In this document: piece by piece, positions 1 through 8,569 of the stretch | How positions within the stretch are numbered: the first letter of the stretch is position 1 | Layout: each line of letters begins with the position of its first letter | Assembly: GCA_021162935.1 (NCBI GenBank) | Contig: JAGGXR010000035.1 | Location: 1-43,932 of the forward strand | DNA: 43,932 nucleotides | Direction of reading: 5' to 3' | Source of the DNA: Deltaproteobacteria bacterium | GTDB taxonomy: Bacteria; Myxococcota_A; Polyangia; HGW-17; SLPX01 | Notes under the pieces: generated by a model | Database searches by the model: none | What the model was told of the DNA's origin: nothing | What the model saw: the letters and a program-made list of their open reading frames with translations, nothing else | Position numbers and translations under genes: made by a program

Positions 1-288
1 ACCCAGTGGCAGTCCGAGTCGGCGCAGTCGGTGGCGCCGTCGCCGTCGTTGTCGATGGAGTCAGCGCAGTGTGCTTCGGTCTGCTCGCAGGGAGCGACCC
101 AGTGGCAGTCCGAGTCGGCGCAGTCGGTGGAGCCGTCGCCGTCGTTGTCGATAGAGTCAGCGCAGTGTGCTTCGGTCTGCTCGCAGGGAGCGACCCAGTG
201 GCAGTCCGAGTCGGCACAGTCGGTGGCGCCGTCGTTGTCGTCGTCGAGTCCATTTGAGCAGGCCTGTTCAGGGCCGAGACAGGTGGTC
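1..288. repeat. 96-bp tandem DNA repeats inside the lipoprotein gene
   Basis: Units start at 1, 97 and 193. The first two are 96 bp each and differ at only two positions that I can see; the third diverges after about 30 bp. A further relative starts at 673, exactly five periods after 193. Each unit encodes 32 residues with one DNDGDG loop and a CHWVAPCEQTE linker. The near identity suggests recent tandem duplication. Confidence 0.85.
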
Positions 289-1001
289 GTGTCGGCACAG
301 TCCGAGTCGTCACAATCGGTGGCGCCGTCGCCGTCGTTGTCGAGGGTGTCGTCACATGTGACCTCGCCCAATGGCTCGCAGTAGAACTCAGGGCTGCAAT
401 CGGAGTCAGCGCAGTCGGTGGCGCCGTCGCCGTCGTTGTCCTCGCCGTCCAGACAATTGCGTTCCGCCGAGCAGGCGGCCGCGTCTGCACAGTCCGAGTC
501 GGCGCAGTCGGTGGCGCCGTCATTGTCGTTGTCCCGGTTATCGTTGCAGATGCTCTCGACGCCGGCACAGTGCTCGTCGTTTTGGCATGTAGGGTCGGCG
601 CAGTCGGTGGTGCCGTCGCCGTCGTTGTCGATGGAATCTGCGCAGTGTGTTTCGGTCTGCTCGCAGGGAGCGACCCAGTGGCAGTCTGGGTCGGCACAAT
701 CGATCAGGCCATCGTGATCATCATCTTGACCATCGGCGCATCGCTGTTCCACGATGCCGGTGCATGTGTCGTCCGTTCGGCAATCGGAGTCTGTGCAGTC
801 GGTGGTGCCGTCGCCGTCGTTGTCGACACCGTCGTTGCAGATCTGCTCGATTGGCGTACCGCTATCAGGCGTGTTTTCTTGGTGGCCGCCACAACCGGTC
901 GCTAGGGCCCAGATGAATGCGATCGCCAGTGGGGCAAGGGCTCGCAAGGGATTTGCCTCGATGAGCAAGGAGTTCACTTTTTTTCGTCCCGACAGGTCCA
1001 T
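1..1001 (-). CDS. Cys/Asp-repeat surface lipoprotein (C-terminus beyond window)
   Basis: The reading frame starts at ATG 1001 (GGAGG about 8 bases upstream) and runs off the left edge, giving about 333 residues. The N-terminus has basic residues, a hydrophobic stretch and a lipobox-like ALATGC, so I infer a lipoprotein signal with lipidated Cys near residue 38. The rest is at least nine repeats of the type C-x-D-x-x-DNDGDG-x-TDC-x-D-x-DC, separated by variable Cys-containing linkers. The Asp-rich loops resemble calcium-binding DxDxDG motifs and the MopE-type/thrombospondin-3-like repeats common in myxobacterial surface proteins; metal binding is inferred. The part nearest the window edge is built of almost identical 96-bp units. 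No catalytic domain is visible. A MYXO-CTERM could lie beyond the edge. The palindromic repeat at 1053-1193 lies between this gene and any promoter. Confidence 0.85.
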   Translation of the reverse strand, partial: MDLSGRKKVNSLLIEANPLRALAPLAIAFIWALATGCGGHQENTPDSGTPIEQICNDGVDNDGDGTTDCTDSDCRTDDTCTGIVEQRCADGQDDDHDGLIDCADPDCHWVAPCEQTETHCADSIDNDGDGTTDCADPTCQNDEHCAGVESICNDNRDNDNDGATDCADSDCADAAACSAERNCLDGEDNDGDGATDCADSDCSPEFYCEPLGEVTCDDTLDNDGDGATDCDDSDCADTTTCLGPEQACSNGLDDDNDGATDCADSDCHWVAPCEQTEAHCADSIDNDGDGSTDCADSDCHWVAPCEQTEAHCADSIDNDGDGATDCADSDCHW

Positions 1002-1052
1002 GGCTTTGCCCTCCCAGACGGCGGCCTTCGAAAAAGTGTCTTGAGTCGGTTG

Positions 1053-1193
1053 ATCAGAATAAATTTGCCATTGAGAACACCGAACCATCGCATCTGGCGT
1101 TGTCGTACCTCACCAGTACGCGCCCTCGGCGTTTCGTGCCAGACGAACGCCTCGATACCCAAAAATGGCAACCCTATTTTGAACAGCCTCCTT
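1053..1193. repeat. Long imperfect palindromic repeat, copy 1
   Basis: About 141 bp related along its length to the sequence at 13397-13563. Shared blocks in order: ATCAGAATAAA, GAACAC, CTGGC, CAGTACGCGCC, TGCCAG, GGCAA, TATTTTGAACAG and CTCC. The two ends are imperfect inverted repeats (ATCAGAATAAA..TGCCATT against TTCAAAATA..TTGCCATT read from the other end). The centre is also palindromic, CGTAC-7 nt-GTACG. No protein coding is evident. It looks like a MITE-like or REP-like element. It lies 52 bases upstream of the lipoprotein ATG at 1001 and so may be in that gene's leader. Confidence 0.75.
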
Positions 1194-1496
1194 AGGGCCG
1201 TTTTCTGTCCATGGTACCACATTTTTCGACGTCCGGCGCCCAGTGGCACAACGGATTCAGGCTTGATCGGTGAGTGCGACGACGACAGGGTGGTATGGCG
1301 ACTGTTGGGGCCGCGTGGCGCGTCCTGTGTCCATATGCCCTGCGTCGAGCGAGACCAGGGCCTTTCCGCCCAGAGGGCGTCGAGCACGGACGTTTTGTCA
1401 ACCGGCGTGCGGAAGGGCCCAGAATCAGACGCCGGGAGCGACCATGAGCGGCTCGATTGCCGGGCTTATCGAACAGGCGCCACCATGACAAGATGC
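1194..1496. other. Intergenic stretch without recognised gene
   Basis: About 300 bases between the palindromic repeat and the lysozyme stop codon. I see no credible coding frame, no clear promoter and no intrinsic terminator. The long plus-strand frame across it continues antisense into the lysozyme gene and shows no protein-like pattern. Confidence 0.5.
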
Positions 1497-3029
1497 TCAC
1501 CCGCGGCGTTTGTGCCGCCACGAAAGTCCGATCAACGCCAGGAGCCAAAGACCGATCCAAGGGGCTCCCGCGCCATGGCCCGTATTGCAGGAACAGCCGC
1601 CCCCGGTTTTTGGAGGCCGGACCTGACCGTCCTGATCCGCACCGCCATCCGAGCCCGTAGCGTCCCCGGCATCGAGCGGTTCGATCCCGCCATCCGACCC
1701 ACCATCTCCATCCACCCCGCCATCTTGCTGAGGCAGATCGAGCCGGGTCAGACGAACCGCGTCGAACACGATCTGAATGTTGTCCGAAAGAGGCTCACCG
1801 GAATAGTCTTCCAAGCGTATCCACTGGTCGCCTCCAGCCGCAAAATCGAACTCCCCGACCACGGCCCAGCCGTCCGTGCCGGTTTGGTCCAACACGACCA
1901 TTTCCTCGGTCCCGACGTGTCGAACCTGGTAGCGGGCCTGCTTGGACTGCGCGTAGGCCGCATCCATGTACGCCTCCACCCGGTAGCGTCCCGCCTGGTC
2001 GAAGTTCGTCTGCCAGACACCGTAGTTGTCCATCTGATCAGCCGTGGCCACCGTATGGGTCCAAAGCAACGTGTTGTCCCAACCGGCATCCTGGACGTGT
2101 CGCCACCACCTCGGGTCGCCTCCCGCCTCGAAACAAAGATCCGAGTCATCCACGATGCGGCCGGCGGCAGGAATATTTTCGCAAACAGGGCAATCCTGGG
2201 GACAAGAGGCATGGTCCTCGTCTCCCGTGCAGTACCCATCTCCGCAGACCGGATCGCCCACGGTAAACGCCACCAGGGCGGTCCGATCACCGTTGAAAAA
2301 GTCCATGTCCACGTTGCCGGAAATACCGGCCACTGAGCCCGAACTGGAGTATTGCCAGAACTCCCAGTTGGACCAAGCATCTGGCACCCAAAAAGGTCCG
2401 GACGGTGAAGTGTAATGCGCCACCCACAGAGGGTAGTCAGCAAAGGCCGCGCTGTTGTCCGTATACTGGCTCCACAGCGATGCACTCGTGTACACGATCG
2501 GTTGGACCCCGAGCTGACCTTCCACGCGATCGATCCACTGTTGAATCGCCGACACAACCTGACTGTCCGACAGGCCGCCGTTCACCTCGACGTCGATGAC
2601 AGGCGGTAGATCGCCCGACGTCACTGCTCCGCCGAGTTTTGAAAGCAAGAAATTCGCCTGGGCGATTACGTCCTGGTTCGGTCTAAAAAACTGGTAGGCC
2701 CCAACGATGAGACCCGCGGCCCGGGCATGAGACCAATTCTCGTCGAACTGCGAATCAGCCACCCCATTCGCATTGGATGGATCCCCGTCCGAGACCCGAA
2801 TGAACGCGTATACGATGCCGTCGCCTGCCACCTGGTCCCAATTGATGATTCCCTGCCAATACGACACGTCAATGCCGTCAACCGTGTTCGTACCAGGATA
2901 TGCACTCCAATGTGGCCTGCTCAACTGCTCCAGCGACGGATCGTCGCCCTGGTCCATGCAGCCAGGCAAGGCAATAACGAACAACAGCACCACCACGGTC
3001 CGCCGAACGCTCATCCAATTCTGAATCAT
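1497..3029 (-). CDS. GH25 lysozyme-like lipoprotein with golvesin-like domain and MYXO-CTERM
   Basis: About 510 residues from ATG 3029. An in-frame GTG at 3038 and an ATG at 3014 are alternatives, and no strong ribosome site decides. Lipoprotein signal: basic start, VVVLLFVIALPGC. Residues ~45-250 match glycoside hydrolase family 25 (muramidase): DGIDVSYWQG at the first strand, YAFIRVSDG, AGLIVGAYQFFRP and the acidic pair in PPVIDVEVNG, so peptidoglycan cleavage is the likely chemistry. A short Cys linker (CGDGYCTGDEDHASCPQDC) follows. Residues ~290-430 resemble the golvesin C-terminal-like domain (IVDDSD, WRHV, FDAVRL). Then come a Gly/Asp-rich stretch and a C-terminal GGGCSC, a hydrophobic segment and RHKRRG, a MYXO-CTERM-like sorting tail. 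It therefore carries surface signals at both ends. A promoter lies at 3093-3122. Confidence 0.88.
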   Translation of the reverse strand: MIQNWMSVRRTVVVLLFVIALPGCMDQGDDPSLEQLSRPHWSAYPGTNTVDGIDVSYWQGIINWDQVAGDGIVYAFIRVSDGDPSNANGVADSQFDENWSHARAAGLIVGAYQFFRPNQDVIAQANFLLSKLGGAVTSGDLPPVIDVEVNGGLSDSQVVSAIQQWIDRVEGQLGVQPIVYTSASLWSQYTDNSAAFADYPLWVAHYTSPSGPFWVPDAWSNWEFWQYSSSGSVAGISGNVDMDFFNGDRTALVAFTVGDPVCGDGYCTGDEDHASCPQDCPVCENIPAAGRIVDDSDLCFEAGGDPRWWRHVQDAGWDNTLLWTHTVATADQMDNYGVWQTNFDQAGRYRVEAYMDAAYAQSKQARYQVRHVGTEEMVVLDQTGTDGWAVVGEFDFAAGGDQWIRLEDYSGEPLSDNIQIVFDAVRLTRLDLPQQDGGVDGDGGSDGGIEPLDAGDATGSDGGADQDGQVRPPKTGGGCSCNTGHGAGAPWIGLWLLALIGLSWRHKRRG

Positions 3030-3092
3030 GGTTCGCACAGAAACACACCCACATCATCCCAGTTTCGTCATGATCGACCCCTTGTTCCATGG

Positions 3093-3122
3093 ATTATCCG
3101 TCAGGCATGGTCCATTCGTCAA
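3093..3122 (-). promoter_or_regulatory. Sigma-70-like promoter for the lysozyme gene
   Basis: On the minus strand TTGACG (3122-3117), 18 bases, then GATAAT (3098-3093), about 64 bases before ATG 3029. The region also holds an imperfect 16-base direct repeat with an 18-base period (TGACGAATGGACCATG, then TGACGGATAATCCATG) that overlaps both promoter boxes and could be an operator. Confidence 0.55.
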
Positions 3123-3268
3123 CCAGTTCGAACAGGATGACCAGTCCCTTGGTTCACTTTTGAGGTGCGAATGCGACTTTGAAAATGCCGATTTTCGAAC
3201 ACATACCCGCATGTGTATGCCTGGCGCACCCAGGAGCGGACACCAATCAAGCCTGACGGCGGATTGGT

Positions 3269-6200
3269 TCATGCTTTTCGGTCGTTGTCTCCCTTTCCCT
3301 CGTCGGACGACTTTGGGCCGTTCGACGAGGGCCGATTCGTCCTGTCTTGATTGCCTGGTGTTCGGCTGTGATGCTCTCCATTGGACGACGCGGTTTGTCT
3401 CACCTTTGCCTCGAGTTCCGAAATTTTGGTTCGACAGATCTCCAAGGATGTGATGCTCGCTGCGAGTCGGGCCGCATTTCGATTGGCCTCGTCGGACAGT
3501 TCCCAGATTCGTCCTTCGCGTTGCTCGATGAGGCGTACGGCCTCTTCCATTTCGTCCGCACGAACATCGATCTCCATCTGCATGCGATGGATGGCTGCAT
3601 GTGCAGCCTCTTCGAATCGTTCGGTCTCGGATCGAATGGTCGACAATGTGTCCGCATGCTTTTGTTGGATGTGGGCGAGCCGGTCCTTGGTCTCTACCAA
3701 CGAAGCATGAAGGGTTTCTGCCACCTGTCGGGCCTTTTCGACATCCTTGGTACGCTTTTCCAGTGAGTTGCGGAGGTCCTCGATCGAGTCGCGCATGGAC
3801 GAGAGTGCGTGATCCTTGGCTGACGCTTCCGAGGACAGCCGTTCGATGCGGGCCTGTGCTCCATCGAGATTCGCCCTGGTTTCCGCCAGTAAGGAAACGA
3901 GTCGGACGCGCTCGGCCTCCGCGGCTTCGATGCGCAGCCAGGTCGCCTCGATAGCCTTTGCTGCACCGTCGACTTCCGGAGGAGGTTCCACCGGCCCCGC
4001 GTTCTTCACTTGGTCTGTGTGCAAAGTTTTTCGAAGCGCCTCCAGTTTTTGCACCTTGATGCGGGACAGAACCGCCTCCTGTTGCAGCGTTGCCGCAGCG
4101 GCGCTTACTGATTCGAGGTGGTTCGTCGTTTCGGCGTGGCGACGTCGCTCCTGTTCGAGTTCTTCCTGGAGCGCTTCCATCCGCCGTTGCGTGGAACGTT
4201 CGAGTTTCTCGATGGAGGACCTGTACTTTCGAATGGCGGCCTGGTGGTCGTTCTTTTCGCGGGCAATGGTGTCTTCATATTTTCCAATGCGTTCGTCGAA
4301 GGAGTTCTGTAGGGCGTCCACCTCAGCCTGACGTGCCGACAGCTCCCTCCGCAATGCCTCGATTTCGGCCTGACGATTCCTCCGTTCGGCATCGAAGCCT
4401 TCCTGCCGCTTGTCGCGTTCAGCGAGCTCAGCCTCCGCCTCCGCAAGCCGAGCCGTGGTGACCTCTGCCTGATGTTCGAGGTCGCCGATGGCGTTTTCCT
4501 GCTTCTGGATGGTCTGCCTGGCTCGGTGAATCTGTTCTTTTAGGCCGGCCTGTGTGCGTTCGGATTCAGACAGACGACTGGTGAGGTCTGCAACTTGCTC
4601 CGTGCGCTCGGCGAGCATGTTGGTCCGATCGCGGCCATCCTGCTCTATGTGGTGCATTCGGTCCTGGAGGCCCTTCGTCTCTGCCTCCTTGGTCATCAGG
4701 TCGGCGTGGGCCTGTTCGATTTGCTGCTGCAGTCCGGCAATTTCCTTGCCGCGCTTTTCGATGAGACTCTGGAGGCTCGTCTTGTCAGCGTGACTTTCCA
4801 CGAGGCGGTCCAGCTCAGCCTTCAGACGATCGACTTCCAGAGATCTGCCTTCGAGTTGGTTGGTCAGCTCCTGCACGTGCGCTTTGGTTTGCTGAACCGA
4901 CTTTTCCAGATTCAGGTTGTCTTCCTTGAGTCGAGCCACGACGCTCTTGCTGCGTTTGAGTTCCGATGCGGTTGTCTCTGATTGCACCAACGCGTCTTTG
5001 AGATGCGATTGGAGCTCGGCCAAGGCCGATTCCTGCTCAGCCACTTGGTCGTTTCGATCTTCGAGAGCCTGGCGGAGTCGGTCTCGTTCATCGATGACCG
5101 TGGCCAAGATGGAACTACGTTCGGCACCCTGGACGGCACGTGCGCGCAGTGCTTCGTTGTCCGAACGGACCTGACGTAGTTCATCGTTCAGCGTCCGGAC
5201 ACGATCATGGAGGCTGCGCAATTCCGCTTTCGCCGTGGCACTTTGTTCCACCTGCGTGAGAAGTTTGGTTTGGAGTGCTTCGAGTTTTGAATCCCGAGCC
5301 GCGAGTTCGTCCTCGATTCGGGCTGCCATGTTCTGGGCACCGACGAGTTCCGCCTGGCCGACCTCGGCGGCTTTTTCTAGGAGGGCGATCCTGTCCTGAT
5401 AGGTTTTTCTGTCTGCGATGAGCGCTGTCCTCGCCTGTTCGAGTTCGTTGGTCGCGGCCTGGTAGTCGGCCCGTGCCTTGGAAACCTCCTGGCGTGTTTT
5501 GTCCAGGTCCTGTTCGGTTTCTTCGAGATGCTTCTTCAAAAAGGCCGCCTGGTCGGCCAGTTTTCTGGCATCGATGAGTTCTTTTTGGAGATCTTCGGTC
5601 TGCTGGGCGTGACGCGCCACCTGGTCCGAGCCGTCTCGGTGCGTCTGCTTCAGCGTCTCCACCCGCCCTTTGAGGCGGTCTGCCTCCCGCTTGTACTGAT
5701 CGGCTTTGCTGCGTGCCTGCTCGTAGGCCGTGCGTACCTTGACCAGTTCGGCCTCGACTTGCGCCAGATGCTGCGCGAAGGCTTCTGCCTTCATTTTTTC
5801 AGAGGCCAGCGCTTCTTTGACCGAGGACGTCTCGCTCTGTAGCTGGTCGACCTGGCGATGGAGTCGCGTCACCTCGGTCTGTCGATCTTCGAGATTTTTT
5901 TTGAGTTCTTGGACCTGCTGGTCGGATTGGGAGGCGTCTTGTTTGCTGCGTGACTTCCATGCCTCGAGTTCCGCTTCGAGCCGCCCAAGAAGTTGTTTCG
6001 TGGCGAGCAATTCGCCCTCGAGGTTTTCTGCTTTGCGTTCCGAATCCAGCGCAAGGTCCCGGAGGACGTCCGCCTCCTCGGCCTTTTCTGATAGTTTTGT
6101 TTCTACGTCCCTGATACGGGCGCTGAGTTCATGCTGGCCTTCTGAGGCCGCGTGGCGCGCCTCGGTCAGTTCGGCCTCCAGACGCGTGGCGACTTCTCTG

Positions 6201-8287
6201 GTGCCGCGCAGTTCGGCCTCGGCGACTTCGACCTGTTTGGTCAGTTCTGATGTCTTGGTTCGGAACTCTTCGAGTTCGGCCGTGCGTTTCTGGAGCTGTT
6301 CCTCACAGGTTTCGATGCGTCTGGATCGCTGTGCGAGTTCGTCGTCCAGCCTCTTGAGGGTTTCATCCCGTTCTCGAATGCGGACGGCGAGCAGTTCACG
6401 CATGCGACTTTTTTCGCCCACGGATCGTTGAAGCTCTCCAATCGCCTCACGACGCTCTTCGAGCTGGTCCTTGAGTTTGGTCACGATGCCTGAGAGGGCC
6501 TCTTCTTTCGACCGGGCTTGGGCGAGCTCTCGATCTCGGTTGGCGAGTTGCTGCTTCAGATCGTCGATGCGGTCTTGGAGATCCGCCAATTCTTTGGCCC
6601 TGGATTTTAGCTCGTTTCTGGAACTGGACACGACCTGTTCAAGATGGACGTTGCGTTGCGTTTGTTCATCGAGATCGCGGGCGAGACGGTCCCGTTCCTG
6701 CTGGAGTCGGTCCACGAGGACTTTGAGATCGTGGATTTGACGGCTGTGATCCCCCAGGGCACCCTTGAGTTCTTCGACTTGGGCATTGAGTTTGTCACGG
6801 TGCTCTCGAACGCCAGCCGCTTCGATGAGATCATCGCTCGATCGACGTAAATCGGCTTCGAGCCGAGTGATTTCCGTGCTGAGTTTTTCACGTTCGGTGG
6901 CGAGTTCCTGCTGCCGAGAGACGCCTGCTTCCAATTCGTCCTTGAGCCCCGCCAGTTGGGCGGCCAGGTCCTGGATTTGAAGTTTGAGATTGGATGTTTC
7001 TTCTCCGCGTCTCGCATTTTCGGCAACGAGGTTCTCGATTTTGTCGAGGGCCGCAGTGAGGCTACGTTTTCGCTCGTCCGCCTGCTGCCGAATCTGGTCG
7101 TACCTTGCTTGTGTGGACTCATGCTCTTTTTGGAGCTCGCGGAGTGCCTCCATGAGGCGCTTCTGTTCCGACAGCGCCGAGTCCCGTTCCGTGGCGAGTT
7201 CGTAGAGGGCCCGTTCGGTGTCGGTGGAACGGCTTTTTTGGTCCATCAAGGCCTTCCGGGTGTCCTCCAACTCCTTTCCGAGTGCGTCGGCCCGATCCCG
7301 GTAGGTGTTCGCCTGACGGGAAACCTCCGTCATTGTTCCATCGATTTGGTGCCGCTGCCGTTCCAGATCGACCAGGTTCGCCTTGGCATCTGACAGCGCC
7401 TGGGCGAGTTCCTCTTTTTGTTTTTCGAGACGCGCTGTTTGATCCCGGAGGTTGGTCAAGGATCGGTCACGGCGCTCCATATCCTGTTCAAGCGACTGGC
7501 ACCGAGAGCTTTGTTCGGTCACGGCCCGCTCCAGACGGTCCATTTTCGCCAGTCGGCCTGCAAGGAGCAGAATTTCGGACTCGGCAGCCTGATTATCCCC
7601 CTTGAGACGCTCCATTTTTCTTCGGAGAACGGACAGTGATTCCCGCAACTGCTCTATTCCGTCTTCGTTTTCGCCTGCAGGCAAGGCCACCAGATTGACG
7701 GCTGCAAGGATGGTGTCCAGGGGAGGGCCGGCCGACAAGAGCGCCCATCCGAGTTCCTGTCTCGATCGGTCGGTTTCGTCGATGACGAGATAGCCGGGTC
7801 TGAAGGCGGATTGATCCATGGGCACCAGGGACTGCCCAGGAAAGGCGGATTGTGCGATGATGGTCGAGTTCGGGAAGTGTTTGGTCCACAGGCTCTTGAG
7901 CTGCCATTTCAGGCTGCCGACGAGGCGGTCCATGGGACCGAGCTGTAGGAGGAAGAGACCGTCTTCTCGGCAGACCCGTCGTGTCTCGCCGAGAAGCTCA
8001 TTCTGATCCTGTATCGGGAGATCCAGGATCGGTCTGCCGAAGATCACGCTCCTGAATGTATCTGAAGACGCAGGGAGTGCCCCGAGTTTGGCCTGCATAG
8101 AGGCGAGTTGTGTGTTCGGGGTCGATTTTTCGTCGGTCGTTTCAACGATCACGAGATCGTCGACGTTCCATGATTCCACGAAGAGTCGCCCGTGATTCGG
8201 TGGATCGACGAGCAGGATGGGACCGTCTGCCGTGTGTTCCTTGAGCAGGGTATATGCTGCCAGTTCGGCCGAATGGTCTTCAGTCAT
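3269..8287 (-). CDS. Giant coiled-coil protein with degenerate methyltransferase-like N-terminus
   Basis: About 1672 residues from ATG 8287 (MTEDHSAEL). A GTG 36 bases upstream is possible but has no better ribosome site. Residues ~1-220 look like a Rossmann-type class I methyltransferase remnant: a strand ILLVDPPNHGRLF where the GxGxG loop would be, DLVIVE where the acidic ribose-binding residue would be, and RRVCREDGLFLLQLGPM like the motif after the active site. The Gly-rich SAM loop is absent, so I infer a binding or structural role. Residues ~225-1640 are continuous heptad-like sequence rich in Glu, Lys, Arg, Gln, Leu and Ala, with almost no Pro: a very long coiled coil. The tail is short, hydrophilic and low-complexity. 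There is no signal peptide, so it should be cytoplasmic. The architecture recalls myxobacterial scaffold and polarity proteins such as AglZ and FrzS, which carry a receiver-like domain instead; this is an analogy, not homology. Confidence 0.8.
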   Translation of the reverse strand: MTEDHSAELAAYTLLKEHTADGPILLVDPPNHGRLFVESWNVDDLVIVETTDEKSTPNTQLASMQAKLGALPASSDTFRSVIFGRPILDLPIQDQNELLGETRRVCREDGLFLLQLGPMDRLVGSLKWQLKSLWTKHFPNSTIIAQSAFPGQSLVPMDQSAFRPGYLVIDETDRSRQELGWALLSAGPPLDTILAAVNLVALPAGENEDGIEQLRESLSVLRRKMERLKGDNQAAESEILLLAGRLAKMDRLERAVTEQSSRCQSLEQDMERRDRSLTNLRDQTARLEKQKEELAQALSDAKANLVDLERQRHQIDGTMTEVSRQANTYRDRADALGKELEDTRKALMDQKSRSTDTERALYELATERDSALSEQKRLMEALRELQKEHESTQARYDQIRQQADERKRSLTAALDKIENLVAENARRGEETSNLKLQIQDLAAQLAGLKDELEAGVSRQQELATEREKLSTEITRLEADLRRSSDDLIEAAGVREHRDKLNAQVEELKGALGDHSRQIHDLKVLVDRLQQERDRLARDLDEQTQRNVHLEQVVSSSRNELKSRAKELADLQDRIDDLKQQLANRDRELAQARSKEEALSGIVTKLKDQLEERREAIGELQRSVGEKSRMRELLAVRIRERDETLKRLDDELAQRSRRIETCEEQLQKRTAELEEFRTKTSELTKQVEVAEAELRGTREVATRLEAELTEARHAASEGQHELSARIRDVETKLSEKAEEADVLRDLALDSERKAENLEGELLATKQLLGRLEAELEAWKSRSKQDASQSDQQVQELKKNLEDRQTEVTRLHRQVDQLQSETSSVKEALASEKMKAEAFAQHLAQVEAELVKVRTAYEQARSKADQYKREADRLKGRVETLKQTHRDGSDQVARHAQQTEDLQKELIDARKLADQAAFLKKHLEETEQDLDKTRQEVSKARADYQAATNELEQARTALIADRKTYQDRIALLEKAAEVGQAELVGAQNMAARIEDELAARDSKLEALQTKLLTQVEQSATAKAELRSLHDRVRTLNDELRQVRSDNEALRARAVQGAERSSILATVIDERDRLRQALEDRNDQVAEQESALAELQSHLKDALVQSETTASELKRSKSVVARLKEDNLNLEKSVQQTKAHVQELTNQLEGRSLEVDRLKAELDRLVESHADKTSLQSLIEKRGKEIAGLQQQIEQAHADLMTKEAETKGLQDRMHHIEQDGRDRTNMLAERTEQVADLTSRLSESERTQAGLKEQIHRARQTIQKQENAIGDLEHQAEVTTARLAEAEAELAERDKRQEGFDAERRNRQAEIEALRRELSARQAEVDALQNSFDERIGKYEDTIAREKNDHQAAIRKYRSSIEKLERSTQRRMEALQEELEQERRRHAETTNHLESVSAAAATLQQEAVLSRIKVQKLEALRKTLHTDQVKNAGPVEPPPEVDGAAKAIEATWLRIEAAEAERVRLVSLLAETRANLDGAQARIERLSSEASAKDHALSSMRDSIEDLRNSLEKRTKDVEKARQVAETLHASLVETKDRLAHIQQKHADTLSTIRSETERFEEAAHAAIHRMQMEIDVRADEMEEAVRLIEQREGRIWELSDEANRNAARLAASITSLEICRTKISELEAKVRQTASSNGEHHSRTPGNQDRTNRPSSNGPKSSDEGKGDNDRKA

Positions 8288-8445
8288 GGCTTCTGTTTTG
8301 CCTGATGATGGCGGTCGGATCACTTACACTCGAGACGGGCCGTCTAAGGAGCATCGATTCGAGCCTCCGCATGCGCCATTGCGATTGACGCCGATTGTGG
8401 GAATACGCCCGATTTTACGCGGAGGAGCCGAGGGGGGCAACTGTT

Positions 8446-8473
8446 TTGACAAAGGATGGTTTTGCCTTAGGGT
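8446..8473 (+). promoter_or_regulatory. Possible promoter for the flippase-like gene
   Basis: A perfect TTGACA (8446-8451) is followed after 16 bases by a weak TAGGGT (8468-8473), about 97 bases before GTG 8570, in the gap between two divergent genes. The weak -10 keeps confidence low. Confidence 0.35.
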
Positions 8474-8569
8474 GATGCCCGAGGCACAACGGGTATTGGA
8501 CAGGTTCTTTGGCCTTGACCGCCAAGACGAGAGCCCCGGTTTTCGATTGGCGGCTGGCAGGAGGAATAG

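Noticed and set aside
1-900. Regular repeats that might be a CRISPR array
   Set aside because: Units are 96 bp, in frame and translate to DNDGDG loops without unique spacers; this is a coding tandem repeat.
1041-2336. Long plus-strand open frame (431 codons)
   Set aside because: It starts in the palindromic repeat and runs antisense to the lysozyme gene; composition is Arg/Pro-rich with no domain pattern, while the minus strand has clear GH25 motifs.
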